Source: Fuerstiella sp.
Lineage (GTDB): Bacteria > Planctomycetota > Planctomycetia > Planctomycetales > Planctomycetaceae
Direction of reading: 5' to 3'
Length of the DNA: 59,700 bases
Assembly: GCA_014238335.1 (NCBI GenBank)
Contig: JABABI010000008.1
Span: 34,224 to 93,923 of the forward strand
The notes beneath the pieces are model-generated. The model was not told the origin of the DNA. It was given only the letters and a program-made list of their open reading frames with translations, and made no database searches. The first letter of the stretch is position 1; each line of letters starts with the position of its first letter. The translations under genes were made by a program, and so were the position numbers. Below, piece by piece: positions 44,520 to 53,803 of the stretch.

Positions 44520-46775
44520 ATGCAACCGCAAAAGCTGACCATCTATTTTCGGCTTTTTCTGCTGGTGTCCGTCGCACTGCTGTCTGTAACCGCAAACGGA
44601 CAACAATTGAACGAACGATTTCCGAATGAACTCAACTCGGATATCGAAGAACCGCGAATCGCCCTGCCGGAAGTGCAGAGCAGATCGCGATTCCGCACGG
44701 TGTCACGGTCGAGACAGAAATCCAACGACTCATTGATTGAACTGTGCAAGGAATCAGTGGACACAACAGCACGTCGCCTGTTGTCGACCGAAAGTCATAC
44801 CCCGTGGCAGATCATGCATGGCCTGCTGGCTCTGCGACACGATTTCCAGATTCAGCACGAGGGTCAGTCCATCTCCGGGCTGGACTGGGTCGCACAGGGA
44901 CAGGTCTTCGACGGCGAATACTGGTTTGAATCAACCCGCCACGGCGGGCGTGCTCACCCGTACAGTCGACCATACGCGTTTGAAGGACATGCTAATCAGT
45001 TTTTGGCGATTCTGTCCATGTGCGGCGTTGAGTTGGATCGCAAGTTCGGCACATCGACGGGGCAGATTACCATGCGAGACATGATCAACAACGCCCAAAA
45101 GACGTTGAAGGAGACAGACGAACCGACCTGGACCTTATGGGCGTTAAGTCGCTATCTGCCCTCATCCGCACGATGGCACAGCGACGATGGCGCGGCATGG
45201 AGCATCGAAAAACTTGTTCAGGACCAGACGGCCAAACCCATGCAGGGTGCTCCGTGTGGTGGAACTCACGCCTTGTTCGCACTCGCTCATGCCAGAAACG
45301 TTTACCTGCGGCAGAGAAAACCATTGCGCGGCGTGTGGCTGCAGGCCGAATACAAAATTCGCAAACATATCAACACGGCTCGCATCCAGCAAAATGCCGA
45401 CGGAACACTGTCGTCGAACTTTTTCCGCAGTAAGGAACATGACCCGGACTTCAATAAGCGTATGGCCAGTGCCGGCCATATTCTGGAATTCCTGATGATC
45501 GCCCTGCCTCAGAACGAACTTGGCGAACGCTGGGTCCGTCGAGCGATTGAGGCGACCGCTCGTGACCTGCTGAACAATCGCAAAGCTTATGTTAAATGCT
45601 CACCGCTGTATCATTCCGTTAATGCATTGAACATCTATCTTGATCGAGTCAACCCGACGGTGCCTGTGGATAAGATCGCTTCCGGCCGAAAAAAGGCCAG
45701 AACAGCGAAGCTTACTCCCCGAAAAAAAATGGCAGACGAACCGAAGCTTAAGTCAGTCCCGGTTACCAGAATCACAAAAAGTCGACAGATTCCGGAGACC
45801 AAACCTACCGAAAGCATTAAGACAAAAGCAGAGGAATCTGTGCCTAAAAAAGAACAGGCGGCAGAAGCTGAAAAAACAACGCCAATCGCCGTTCAGTTCG
45901 AACCTTTACGAGAAGGCCCTGCCCCTGCCGTTCCTCCGGCGGCAGACACAACACCGCAGAAGGTCATCACCGATAATAATCAAGCAAAGTGGAAGGCCAC
46001 ACCTAAGAAACGCCGCACGGCAACTTCCGATGATGCAGCCAATGTCGACGGCCAGGATCAGTCCGATAAGGCGAGCGATCCGTCAGTCGAAAACAAACAC
46101 GACGCAGCCGAAGATCAGGGCAACGACGACGAGACTGCGGCACAGACAGGCGAGACTGCGGCACAGACAGGCGAGGTTGAATCGCAACCTGAGGATCTGA
46201 TCGAGACGCCGGAATCCGAGGCGTTGAAACGGCGTTCTGAGGAAACCGGACAGGCGTTAGCGCCAATCGTGACTGCGATTGGACTGTCAGAAGGAATGTC
46301 CGTCACCGAAGTTGGCAGCGGCACCGGACTTTTTCTGAATCTGTTATCCGGGCAAGTCGGGGCGAATGGTCGTGTCTTTGCCACCGACGTTTCGCCGCGA
46401 GTTGTCGAGTTCCTGGAAGAACGGGTCGTGGCAGAGGATCTGACGAATGTAGATGTCGTTTGCAATGACGGTACGTCACTGGCCCTCGTCAACAGCCAGG
46501 TCGATCGCGTTTTCGTGTGTGACGCCTTCCAAAGTTTTCGAAACCACACGACAATGCTGGCCTCCATTCGAAAGAACCTGCGGCCTGGCGGGGAACTGAT
46601 AATCGTCGAGTCAGAACAGTTGCCGGAATCCGACACCAACAGCGCAAATGGTGACTCCGGCAGTCAGACGATCCAGGGAACCGTGGAAGAGGCTGGCTTC
46701 GTCTATGTGGAAGACGTCTCGATTCCGGGTCTGGGCAGCGGGTTCTTCCTGCGATTTCGCAAATCGGCAGAGTAG
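44520..46775 (+). CDS. Exported helical-toroid protein fused to a SAM methyltransferase domain
   Basis: 751 residues. ATG at 44520 has GGAG seven bases upstream and gives a signal peptide (MQPQKLTIYFRLFLLVSVALLSVTANG). Residues about 55-385 are helical with WQIMHGLLALRHDFQI, YAFEGHANQFLAILSMCGV and APCGGTHALFALAHA, reminiscent of alpha/alpha-toroid (cyclase-like) planctomycete proteins. About 385-560 is a Lys/Pro/Glu/Ala-rich disordered linker containing a 21-bp tandem repeat. The C-terminal ~185 residues are a class I methyltransferase: GMSVTEVGSGTGLFLNLLS (motif I, about 592), RVFATDVSP, VDVVCNDGTSL, VFVCDAFQSFRNHTTMLASIRKNLRPGGEL. A cytoplasmic-type SAM enzyme behind a secretion signal is odd, since SAM is not expected outside. 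It may have become a binding domain. Confidence 0.85.
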   Translation: MQPQKLTIYFRLFLLVSVALLSVTANGQQLNERFPNELNSDIEEPRIALPEVQSRSRFRTVSRSRQKSNDSLIELCKESVDTTARRLLSTESHTPWQIMHGLLALRHDFQIQHEGQSISGLDWVAQGQVFDGEYWFESTRHGGRAHPYSRPYAFEGHANQFLAILSMCGVELDRKFGTSTGQITMRDMINNAQKTLKETDEPTWTLWALSRYLPSSARWHSDDGAAWSIEKLVQDQTAKPMQGAPCGGTHALFALAHARNVYLRQRKPLRGVWLQAEYKIRKHINTARIQQNADGTLSSNFFRSKEHDPDFNKRMASAGHILEFLMIALPQNELGERWVRRAIEATARDLLNNRKAYVKCSPLYHSVNALNIYLDRVNPTVPVDKIASGRKKARTAKLTPRKKMADEPKLKSVPVTRITKSRQIPETKPTESIKTKAEESVPKKEQAAEAEKTTPIAVQFEPLREGPAPAVPPAADTTPQKVITDNNQAKWKATPKKRRTATSDDAANVDGQDQSDKASDPSVENKHDAAEDQGNDDETAAQTGETAAQTGEVESQPEDLIETPESEALKRRSEETGQALAPIVTAIGLSEGMSVTEVGSGTGLFLNLLSGQVGANGRVFATDVSPRVVEFLEERVVAEDLTNVDVVCNDGTSLALVNSQVDRVFVCDAFQSFRNHTTMLASIRKNLRPGGELIIVESEQLPESDTNSANGDSGSQTIQGTVEEAGFVYVEDVSIPGLGSGFFLRFRKSAE
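46131..46172. repeat. 21-bp coding tandem repeat (two copies)
   Basis: Two exact 21-bp copies (46131-46151 and 46152-46172) beginning GAGACTGCGGCACAGAC, each encoding Glu-Thr-Ala-Ala-Gln-Thr-Gly in the disordered linker of the toroid-methyltransferase protein. Confidence 0.9.
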
Positions 46776-46830
46776 AGAGCAGGCCGGAGTCACGGTCATT
46801 AAGGCGGGCGACTGAACGTACACGACGGTG

Positions 46831-47724
46831 CTACGTCCCCTTCGCTGTCGCTGTCGCCGTTTCTGCTCCGATCAGATCCTCCAGTGACTGACCGGTTCCG
46901 ATTTTCTCCGCCGCAGCTTCGTAGATTTTCATCGCTTCCGGAAGGACGTCACGCAGGGCTGACGAGCGATGAGTATCCGATGGGTGCGTGGACAGGAACT
47001 CCACCGGAGCGGCACCGTTTTTTTGCTCTGCAAATCGTTCCCAGAATACGGGTGCTTCAGAGGGATCGTAGCCGGCTTTTGCCATCATCATGATGCCAAT
47101 GTGGTCAGCTTCCAGTTCGTGCTTGCGGCTGTAGGGCAGAATCGCTCCGTACTGAGCACCCGCTCCGTAAGCTGTCAGCACAATTTTCTGAGTCGTCTCC
47201 TCTCTATCCCGCATCAGAAAGGCGACACCATCTTTGACCTTGTTCTGCACCATCTGGTGAGTCATCCGCTCACCACCATGCCGGGCAATGGCATGTCCGA
47301 TTTCGTGAGACATCACGACCGCCAGCCCCGCCTCATTCTGGCAGACAGGCAGAATTCCCGTGTACACAACAACCTTTCCGCCTGGCAGACAGAACGCATT
47401 CTGCGTTTTCGCCTCAATGACATTGAATTCCCAATCGAATTGCGGCCGATCTGCCACGGCCGCAATTCGCCGTCCGACACGCCGGACGATATCAGCGGCT
47501 GTTTCGTTTTTGGTAACCGGTTCGTTCTTCAGGACCTCCTGATAGGCCGTGAGCCCCATCTTGTTTTCTTCAGCTTCTGACACCAACAGCAGCTGCCGAC
47601 GTTCCGATACCGGGACTGCCTGACAGCCAATGGACACCACTGCAGCTGCGACCAGGCCGAACAATCCGGAACATATCAACAGGTGCCGATGCCGGAACGA
47701 CTTTCGAGTCATCTTCACGTCCAT
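46831..47724 (-). CDS. M48-family metallopeptidase lipoprotein
   Basis: 297 residues. The leader MTRKSFRHRHLLICSGLFGL..VVSIGC ends in a lipobox, so it is probably a lipid-anchored periplasmic protease. The M48 zinc motif is VMSHEIGHAIARHGGERM (HExxH at about residue 145) and the third ligand Glu is in RKHELEADHIGIMMMAKAGYDP. FCLPGGKVVVYTGIL is the usual strand preceding the active site. Relatives such as BepA/LoiP act in outer-membrane protein quality control. The protein ends soon after the LSTHPSDTHRSSAL motif and lacks the C-terminal TPRs of BepA. It is divergently placed from trpB, 336 bp away. Confidence 0.93.
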   Translation of the reverse strand: MDVKMTRKSFRHRHLLICSGLFGLVAAAVVSIGCQAVPVSERRQLLLVSEAEENKMGLTAYQEVLKNEPVTKNETAADIVRRVGRRIAAVADRPQFDWEFNVIEAKTQNAFCLPGGKVVVYTGILPVCQNEAGLAVVMSHEIGHAIARHGGERMTHQMVQNKVKDGVAFLMRDREETTQKIVLTAYGAGAQYGAILPYSRKHELEADHIGIMMMAKAGYDPSEAPVFWERFAEQKNGAAPVEFLSTHPSDTHRSSALRDVLPEAMKIYEAAAEKIGTGQSLEDLIGAETATATAKGT

Positions 47725-48060
47725 ATTCGTTACTCACAGAATCCACTGGCCTGGGTGGGGCAAAAAAACAATATCCACGCAACAATCCCGCACAGCCGCG
47801 TCGGATTGCTGCACTGTTTTTCCGTTGTTACGGAAATCTAGGGAAAACTCGGCCATCATGGCAACGGCGTTTGTCCTAATGTCCGAACAGACACTCGTGC
47901 TGCCCACTGGCACGGCACGATGTCCCTGTGTTTGTCTGCCTGAGGAATCTTTGTCGCGGCAATTTGTGCCTGAATGGGGCAGCAACTTGATTTCCTGCGT
48001 GGGCCGATAGAATTAAGTAGATTCTCTGTTTCCCACAACTTTTCGAGAAATGCTGCCGCT
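47725..48060. other. 336-bp region between divergent M48 gene and trpB
   Basis: No trp leader peptide with tandem Trp codons, no T-box and no ORF of note. In-frame codons upstream of trpB reach an ATG at 47974, but homology starts after 48061. Promoters for both genes should lie here. Confidence 0.5.
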
Positions 48061-49284
48061 ATGGCCACAGACAGTGCGACTCAGGACCCGTTGAGCGCCG
48101 TGCCCGATAAACGCGGGAGATTCGGCGAATTCGGACGACGTTACGTGCCGGAAACACTGATGTTCGCCCTCGATGAACTTGCTCAGGCCTACGAAGATGC
48201 GAAGAAAGACCCTGCATTTGACGAGCGATTCCGCGATCTGCTGAGAAACTACGTCGGCCGCCCCAATCCGTTGTACTTTGCCGAACGCCTTACCGAACGC
48301 TGCGGTGGCGCAAAGATTTTCTTTAAACGAGAAGACCTGAATCTCACGGGCGCTCACAAAATCAATAACACGATCGGACAGACTCTGCTGACGATGCGAA
48401 TGGGCAAAACACGCATCATTGCAGAAACCGGCGCCGGCCAGCACGGCGTGGCGACGGCAACGGCCTGTGCCCGATTCGGCTTCCCATGTGTTGTGTACAT
48501 GGGCGAGGAAGACGTTCGTCGCCAGAAGCTGAACGTCTTCAACATGCGAACAATGGGGGCGGAGGTGCGTCCGGTGACAACAGGCAGTCGCACATTGCGC
48601 GACGCAATCAATGCAGCCATGCGTGACTGGATGGCTTCTGTCCGTGACACGCACTACATCATCGGCAGCGTTGTGGGACCACACCCGTTTCCGATGATGG
48701 TACGGGATTTCCAGTCCGTGATCGGTCGCGAAACGCGTGAGCAGTCACTGGAAATGATTGGTCGTCTGCCCGACGAAGTCATTGCCTGCGTGGGTGGCGG
48801 TTCGAATTCGGCCGGTATGTTTTTCCCGTTTATTGACGACCAATCGGTCGCACTGACGGGAGTCGAAGCCGGCGGTCGCAGCGACAAACCAGGCGACCAT
48901 GCCAGCACGCTGACCTATGGTCAGCCTGGCATTCTTCACGGTAGCTACAGTTATGTGCTGCAGGATGATGATGGGCAGACATGTGACGTGCATTCCATTT
49001 CAGCAGGCCTGGACTATCCTGGTGTTGGTCCGGAGCACAGCTACTGGAAGGACACCGGCCGAGTCGACTACGTAAGTGCAGGCGACAAAGAAGCCCTGGA
49101 CGCTTTCACGGTCATGGCACGAACAGAAGGCATCCTTCCGGCAATTGAAACATCACACGCCATCGCCTACGCCATGAAGGCAGCTGCTAAGCGAAACAAG
49201 GATGAAATCGTGGTGGTCTGTTTATCCGGACGCGGCGATAAAGATGTCACCGAAGTTGCTCGCCTGACCGGGCAGGAGATGTAA
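48061..49284 (+). CDS. trpB: Tryptophan synthase beta chain
   Basis: 407 residues from ATG at 48061; joins indole (or serine and indole from TrpA) to make tryptophan, with PLP. Diagnostic segments: [52 protein letters not shown] (PLP Lys in AHKINN), [15 protein letters not shown], the phosphate loop [15 protein letters not shown] and [17 protein letters not shown] 29-residue in-frame upstream extension has no homology. trpA is not adjacent, so subunit partner genes lie elsewhere. Its stop overlaps the start of the SlyX gene by one base. Confidence 0.97.
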   Translation: MATDSATQDPLSAVPDKRGRFGEFGRRYVPETLMFALDELAQAYEDAKKDPAFDERFRDLLRNYVGRPNPLYFAERLTERCGGAKIFFKREDLNLTGAHKINNTIGQTLLTMRMGKTRIIAETGAGQHGVATATACARFGFPCVVYMGEEDVRRQKLNVFNMRTMGAEVRPVTTGSRTLRDAINAAMRDWMASVRDTHYIIGSVVGPHPFPMMVRDFQSVIGRETREQSLEMIGRLPDEVIACVGGGSNSAGMFFPFIDDQSVALTGVEAGGRSDKPGDHASTLTYGQPGILHGSYSYVLQDDDGQTCDVHSISAGLDYPGVGPEHSYWKDTGRVDYVSAGDKEALDAFTVMARTEGILPAIETSHAIAYAMKAAAKRNKDEIVVVCLSGRGDKDVTEVARLTGQEM

Positions 49285-49511
49285 TGTCGGATTCCGATCG
49301 CGACCAAGTGGAACAGCGTTTAGTTCGCATTGAATCGGCCCTGGCGCATCTGCAGCATGACCTGGAAGAATTGAATGCTTCGCTGACAAGGCACTTCGGA
49401 CGGATGCAGGGCTTCGAGGCACGATTCACGCGCATCGAGCACGAATTGGAGTCGATGGCTGAAGAAAGCGACGTACGCGATCCGGACAACGAAAAGCCGC
49501 CGCATTATTAA
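49284..49511 (+). CDS. slyX: SlyX-family protein
   Basis: 75 residues, almost entirely one coiled coil (RLVRIESALAHLQHDLEELNASLTRHF) with the family's characteristic C-terminal PPHY. The ATG shares its A with the TAA stop of trpB, so translation is likely coupled. SlyX function is unknown. The pairing with trpB may be no more than shared transcription. Confidence 0.85.
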   Translation: MSDSDRDQVEQRLVRIESALAHLQHDLEELNASLTRHFGRMQGFEARFTRIEHELESMAEESDVRDPDNEKPPHY

Positions 49512-49523
49512 TTCGGCATGCTT

Positions 49524-50003
49524 TTATCTTGCCGACCTGAGACACCGCAGCACGGCTGCAGACCGATCGCCCGAGGCCCTGAAGACAAATCGCCGCGCGG
49601 TTTCGCCCGTCTGCTCGATGGCAATAGCCAGGTGATCTGCAGGCAGAACCGGCGCTACGCGTTCCGCCCATTCCACGAAGCACACGATCTCAGGGTCCAG
49701 CAGGTATTCTTCCGCACCAATCGCCAGGAATTCATCAATGTCTCCCAGGCGGTAGGTGTCCAAATGAAACACCGGCAGCCGTCCGTCGGCATACATCTGC
49801 ATCAACACAAACGTGGGGCTATTCACCTGAGATTCGTCGGCACCAAGTCCGCGACACACCGCACGAACAAAGCACGTTTTTCCTGAGCCCAGCTGTCCAT
49901 CAAGAGCCACAGTGATGCCCGGCAGCAGCGCATCGGCCAGTCGTCGGCCGACACGGTCAGTGTCGGCTTCGCTGCCGCTGTCGAACAAATATGTCGCATG
50001 CAT
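49524..50003 (-). CDS. tsaE: tRNA threonylcarbamoyladenosine biosynthesis ATPase TsaE
   Basis: 159 residues from the ATG at 50003 (MHATYLFDSGSEADTDRVG), normal for TsaE; a GTG at 50093 would add 30 residues with no homology. TsaE is the ATPase that works with TsaB and TsaD to form t6A at position 37 of ANN-decoding tRNAs. The P-loop GQLGSGKTCFVRAVCRGLG, SPTFVLMQMY, the Walker B-like FHLDTYRL and VEWAERV segments are present. It converges with slyX, 12 bp apart. Confidence 0.94.
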   Translation of the reverse strand: MHATYLFDSGSEADTDRVGRRLADALLPGITVALDGQLGSGKTCFVRAVCRGLGADESQVNSPTFVLMQMYADGRLPVFHLDTYRLGDIDEFLAIGAEEYLLDPEIVCFVEWAERVAPVLPADHLAIAIEQTGETARRFVFRASGDRSAAVLRCLRSAR

Positions 50004-50259
50004 CCGGGTAGGGCTGACCTTCGAAACAGTATGAATCAGGGCGTGTCTGCCGGACGTTGAAAACTTCAGTGACATAACGCTGACGGTTGCCACGATCTGA
50101 TTTCTCGCAGTAAATCCGGACTGCCAATCACGAAATTGTGAATTCGGTAGCTTACGCCGTCAACCCAATCGCGTTTTTACGAATAGGTATCGGCTGTTAA
50201 GGAAAACAACAGTCGCAGGAACTCAGACACACGTCAGAAATAAGGAGAGGGTGTTACGA

Positions 50260-50817
50260 ATGCTGACGAATCCAGGTGAACAGCAAATCCGTCAATTGGA
50301 AACCCGGGGCGTGCGCGGAGACGGCACAGCCATGGAAACGCTGTTCGACCTGTCTCATGGACGTCTTTCGAGGATCGCTGGTCTGCGGATGCCCGATGAA
50401 CTGCACAGAACGATGAGCGTCAATCATCTGCTGATGGCGGCCCGTATACGGGCGATACGCCGACAGACAGAATTTGCAGTAGCAGCCACACGATCACATT
50501 TCGTCTGGCTGCGACACATCCTGCTGCACACCATTGACGTCATCCAGAAACGGCTGACGGCCCATTATGGTGTCACGGGGTGGAATAAATTGACCTCAAC
50601 ACCCTCCGCCCATCTCAAATCACGGACCGATATCGACCGGGAAATTATTTTTCTGCGTCATTTTGAAGAACTCACGAATCAGGAAACGTCCATCATCACC
50701 GGAATTTCGCCCCAGGGCGTCAGCACACGGTACATGAATGTGATTTATGAACTTGCGGAAGCTCATCACGACATTCCTTTTTCCACTCGTAGCGAAGAAT
50801 TCGCCGCATATGCGTGA
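50260..50817 (+). CDS. Diverged ECF-type sigma factor
   Basis: 185 residues from ATG at 50260, where the AAGGAGAGG tract ends nine bases upstream; a GTG at 50251 touches that tract and is too close. Region 2-like sequence (LFDLSHGRLSRIAGLRMPDELHRTMSVNHLLMAARIRAIRR) and FVWLRHILLHTIDVIQKRL align by eye with planctomycete ECF factors that read RMDPRLRARVDPSDVVQEA and FxWLRxLxxxRLxDLHRRH. The region 4 part DREIIFLRHFEELTNQETSIITGISPQGVSTRYMNVIYEL fits well. The usual DVVQE motif is altered to NHLLMAA, so core binding may be weak. It overlaps the pseudokinase gene by 8 bp; such sigma/kinase pairs are typical of planctomycetes. Confidence 0.75.
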   Translation: MLTNPGEQQIRQLETRGVRGDGTAMETLFDLSHGRLSRIAGLRMPDELHRTMSVNHLLMAARIRAIRRQTEFAVAATRSHFVWLRHILLHTIDVIQKRLTAHYGVTGWNKLTSTPSAHLKSRTDIDREIIFLRHFEELTNQETSIITGISPQGVSTRYMNVIYELAEAHHDIPFSTRSEEFAAYA

Positions 50818-51988
50818 AAATACAGACCTTGTTCTGGATGGTCTCAGCACTGTCACAACGAACGTTGATAAGAATCGGGATGCCCTGGAGATTATTGCCA
50901 GCAGGTTTCTGGAGGACCACCGGCGACTTCTGAATCCAAAGATCGAAGATTACGCGCGCCTGCACCGTGACCAGGCTGATTCCATCCGCAAAGTCTTTCC
51001 GGTGCTGCTGCGTCTGGAACGTAAACGGGACACGGCCACTCCCCGACTGCGGCAGGAACAGTTTCCACACAGCCTGCCGATCACCAGACTTGCGCAATAT
51101 CAGCTTCACACAGAAATGTATCGAACAGCGACCACCATCGCCTACCGAGCCGTTCACACACACACGGCTGCTCCCGTGACCATCACCGTCGTACCATGGA
51201 AGGCGGATGACGTTCCACGGCTGCGTCTGCAGCTCGAACGCCAGACCGCCATTGCACGACGACTGCAGCACCCGGGAATCATGCCCGTGCTGCATGTCGG
51301 CTGTGACGAGGGCTATTTCTTCTATGTCACGCCAGCAAACACTGGACTTGACGGGGCCGCCCTGATGACGCGCTTCGCTGGCGGCGCGGAACACTGGGGC
51401 CGCGTCGTGCGCGGCGACTGGGCAACATTTGCCCGACTGGGTGTGCAGCTCGGCGACGCACTGAACTACTCACATCAAATGGGCACTTTGCACAACGACA
51501 TTCGCCCGGGCAACGTATTCGTCTCCCGCTCCGCCAACGCGCGTCTGCACAATTTTCAACTTGAACAGTGCGCACAGACGGCCTTGAGAAAAGACTTTGA
51601 CCACAACGCCCCGATGGTTCCACTGTACGTTGCACCTGAGTGTCTGACCGGAAATCGGGACGAACGGTCGGACATATACTCACTCAGCGCCACGCTGCTG
51701 CCCATGGCAACTCAATCTTCAACGACCGAGCTGAATCCTGTGCGGCGGACCGTGGGTACATCGCGGACGAATTCGCGTCGTCTCTTGCGCCGGGAAGGCA
51801 AAACTGTGCCTCGCTGTTTTTCTCAGGTACTGCAGAAAGCAATGTCAGCCGATCCCGCCAAACGATTCCAATCAGCCGCCGGATTCGCAGCAGCGCTGGA
51901 TAACGTACACACAACTTTGACGGAACGCACTCGGGAGCCAGTTGGTCTGCGCAGACGTGGCCGAACGTGGGCGTCACGACTCTGCTGA
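50810..51988 (+). CDS. Ser/Thr pseudokinase
   Basis: 392 residues from ATG at 50810. Residues about 20-80 (IASRFLEDHRRLLNPKIEDYARLHRDQADSIRKVFPVLL) are the N-terminal segment found before kinase domains in this group. The kinase fold spans about 100-370: YRAVHTHTAAPVTITVVPW, ARRLQHPGIMPVLHVG, TLHNDIRPGNVFVS (catalytic-loop Asp and Asn kept), YVAPECLTGNRDERSDIYSLSATLL, KAMSADPAKRFQSA. The VAIK Lys position (about 125) reads TVV, the glycine loop is lost and DFG is replaced by HNF (about 247), so phosphotransfer is unlikely. No membrane or sensor domain follows. It overlaps the diverged sigma gene, suggesting a regulatory pair that binds rather than phosphorylates (inference). Confidence 0.82.
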   Translation: MRENTDLVLDGLSTVTTNVDKNRDALEIIASRFLEDHRRLLNPKIEDYARLHRDQADSIRKVFPVLLRLERKRDTATPRLRQEQFPHSLPITRLAQYQLHTEMYRTATTIAYRAVHTHTAAPVTITVVPWKADDVPRLRLQLERQTAIARRLQHPGIMPVLHVGCDEGYFFYVTPANTGLDGAALMTRFAGGAEHWGRVVRGDWATFARLGVQLGDALNYSHQMGTLHNDIRPGNVFVSRSANARLHNFQLEQCAQTALRKDFDHNAPMVPLYVAPECLTGNRDERSDIYSLSATLLPMATQSSTTELNPVRRTVGTSRTNSRRLLRREGKTVPRCFSQVLQKAMSADPAKRFQSAAGFAAALDNVHTTLTERTREPVGLRRRGRTWASRLC

Positions 51989-52039
51989 TCATCGCCAATC
52001 GTGATTCCTGGCGGTCTGACTATTCGCAATACGGCACGC

Positions 52040-52798
52040 TCAATGCCGCATGCGAAAATCGTTTTCTGCGGACTTGTCGGTGCCTCGCATCAGGTACAGC
52101 GTCCGCTCCGACATGACAAGCAAGCCAGCGCGGTCGAATTTTGTCGACTCACCGTGACGGTATACGGATGTTGTGGGCATGTAGCGCAACGTCATCCCTC
52201 GCCGAGAATTGTCAGAAACATTTGGCTCGGAACCATGAAACAGGAACACGTCGTGCAGCGATATCTGACCGGGCTCAAGCACGATATCCTGCGCCGAGGA
52301 TTCATCAAACTCCGATTCATCAAGTTCCAGATTTAACGCGATCCCGGGCGCATCGCTCTTATTGTGCCGTGCCAGACGCTGTGACTTGTGCGAACCAGGA
52401 ATGACTCGCAGACAGCCGTTCTCCGTGGTCGACGCATCCACGGCGATCCACACCGTGCACGTCGCCAGTGGTGCAATCGGCCAGTATTCTCCGTCCTGGT
52501 GCCAGGGCGTGCGAGTTCCTACTCGGGCGGGCTTGGCAAAAAAGCTGGAATTCCAGAGAGCAATATCACTGCCAAGCACCTGTCCGACCATTTCCAGAAT
52601 CTCAGGCATCCTGGCCACCGTGAGAAACCACGTATCGTAGGCCAGCAGCGCCGAGCAATAGTCACTGAACTCCGGATGTCGCTGCACCAGCCGGTCATGG
52701 GCCGCGCGAATATCGGCCAGCACTGACTCTGGCACTCGATAGTCCGGTGTCACAAAACCCTCATGGTGGTAAGCAGCAATCTGTTCTTCGGTGAGCAT
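52040..52798 (-). CDS. PhyH-family Fe(II)/2-oxoglutarate dioxygenase
   Basis: 252 residues from ATG at 52798 (MLTEEQIAAYHHEGFV), where phytanoyl-CoA dioxygenase homology begins; a longer frame to 52861 adds unmatched residues. The iron facial triad is visible as WHQDGEYW (His and Asp, about residue 98) and VFLFHGSEPNVSDNSRRG (His, then Arg for 2-oxoglutarate). NGCLRVIPGSHKSQ is the typical connecting motif. The family hydroxylates diverse small molecules; substrate not predictable. It ends 52 bp from the convergent pseudokinase gene. Confidence 0.9.
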   Translation of the reverse strand: MLTEEQIAAYHHEGFVTPDYRVPESVLADIRAAHDRLVQRHPEFSDYCSALLAYDTWFLTVARMPEILEMVGQVLGSDIALWNSSFFAKPARVGTRTPWHQDGEYWPIAPLATCTVWIAVDASTTENGCLRVIPGSHKSQRLARHNKSDAPGIALNLELDESEFDESSAQDIVLEPGQISLHDVFLFHGSEPNVSDNSRRGMTLRYMPTTSVYRHGESTKFDRAGLLVMSERTLYLMRGTDKSAENDFRMRH

Positions 52799-53254
52799 GA
52801 AATGAATCCGGTCGGACTTTGAGAAAACGATAACAAGCCAGAATCCTAAGCGGCGGATCACGTCATTGCGACTACACTCAACATTCTCTGTTCATTTTTC
52901 ACAGCCCCATGGCCTTCCCTGGCACGAACCACCGTCGCTCTCCACGGTAGTGCCGGCAGCCTCCCTGCATTCGCAGCCGACATGCTGCCAGCATGCACTA
53001 CGCTCACGGGAAGTTTTCAATCCTCGCCGCGCCAGCGACATCACCGCCAGCAGTGGAAACAGCCGATACTGGCCGTTTCGTGCGGTTGCCGGCCGAAGGT
53101 GCACGCCCACGTTCAGCAGATTCTGCCGCTTGACGAGAACCGTAAAGTTCGTGACGACGTGACGCCGATTCTATAGGAACAAAACCGTGCGCACGTTGCA
53201 CATTCGCAGGCCGCATCGGAAAAAACGAGGTGTCGTTCAAAGGGAACAGACGTC
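52799..53254. other. 456-bp intergenic region
   Basis: Divergent promoters for the oxygenase (left) and the anchored protein (right) are expected. Several short frames cross it on both strands, but none has a ribosome-binding site and recognisable product. A possible site for the right gene is AAAGGGA about 10 bases before ATG at 53255. Confidence 0.5.
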
Positions 53255-53776
53255 ATGGGTGAACCCAAATTTACAAAGAAGAAGCCCGGGGTGAAGCTGT
53301 CCGTTGCCCCCGAGCGACGGAAACTGGCGATTATTGTTGCGGCACTCACGATTGGCGGGGGCGCGCTGGATTCAGAGCTGTTGGGCATCTTCAGCAGCGA
53401 CGATTCCGCCACAGAAGCCGGTCAGGAATCTGACGCATTTTCGGAACTGGAATCAATGCTGGCAGAGCTCGGCAGTGATGCAGAAACACCAAACACACCA
53501 CAATCAGATCCCGCCGGAAGAACTCATGCAGTCGCGACCAACGAGTTATCTCCATTGCTGATCCCGCACGGTAACACGCCCACGGAAATACCGGCCAGCA
53601 ATGTGTCGTTTCCGCAGCAATCGTATTCCGAATCAACACACGCTCAGCCTGAGGACAGCGTGTTGCCATCCGACTTCCCTGGAGGCGGTGGATACGGATC
53701 CAATTCACCACGCCCCGATCACCGTGCCTCAGTGACCGGCATCCGGTTCACGGGCAATATTCTGCCGATTCAGTAA
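53255..53776 (+). CDS. Small membrane-anchored protein next to ExeA-type ATPase
   Basis: 173 residues. A basic N-terminus (KFTKKKPGVKL, PERRK) precedes one hydrophobic segment (LAIIVAALTIGGGALDSELLGIF, about 24-46), then an acidic Ser/Thr/Pro-rich disordered region and a short C-terminal strand-like end ASVTGIRFTGNILPIQ. No known domain is recognised. It sits 27 bp before an ExeA-type ATPase and is probably co-transcribed. ExeA partners (ExeB/GspB) are also single-pass proteins with an extracytoplasmic part, so this could be the functional partner; similarity is not evident from sequence. Confidence 0.78.
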   Translation: MGEPKFTKKKPGVKLSVAPERRKLAIIVAALTIGGGALDSELLGIFSSDDSATEAGQESDAFSELESMLAELGSDAETPNTPQSDPAGRTHAVATNELSPLLIPHGNTPTEIPASNVSFPQQSYSESTHAQPEDSVLPSDFPGGGGYGSNSPRPDHRASVTGIRFTGNILPIQ

Positions 53777-53803
53777 TCAACATTAATTGCACGCGAGTTA
53801 CCA

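Noticed and set aside
47725..48060. Possible trp attenuator or T-box before trpB
   Set aside because: No leader peptide with adjacent Trp codons, no T-box sequence and no terminator with T-tract seen.
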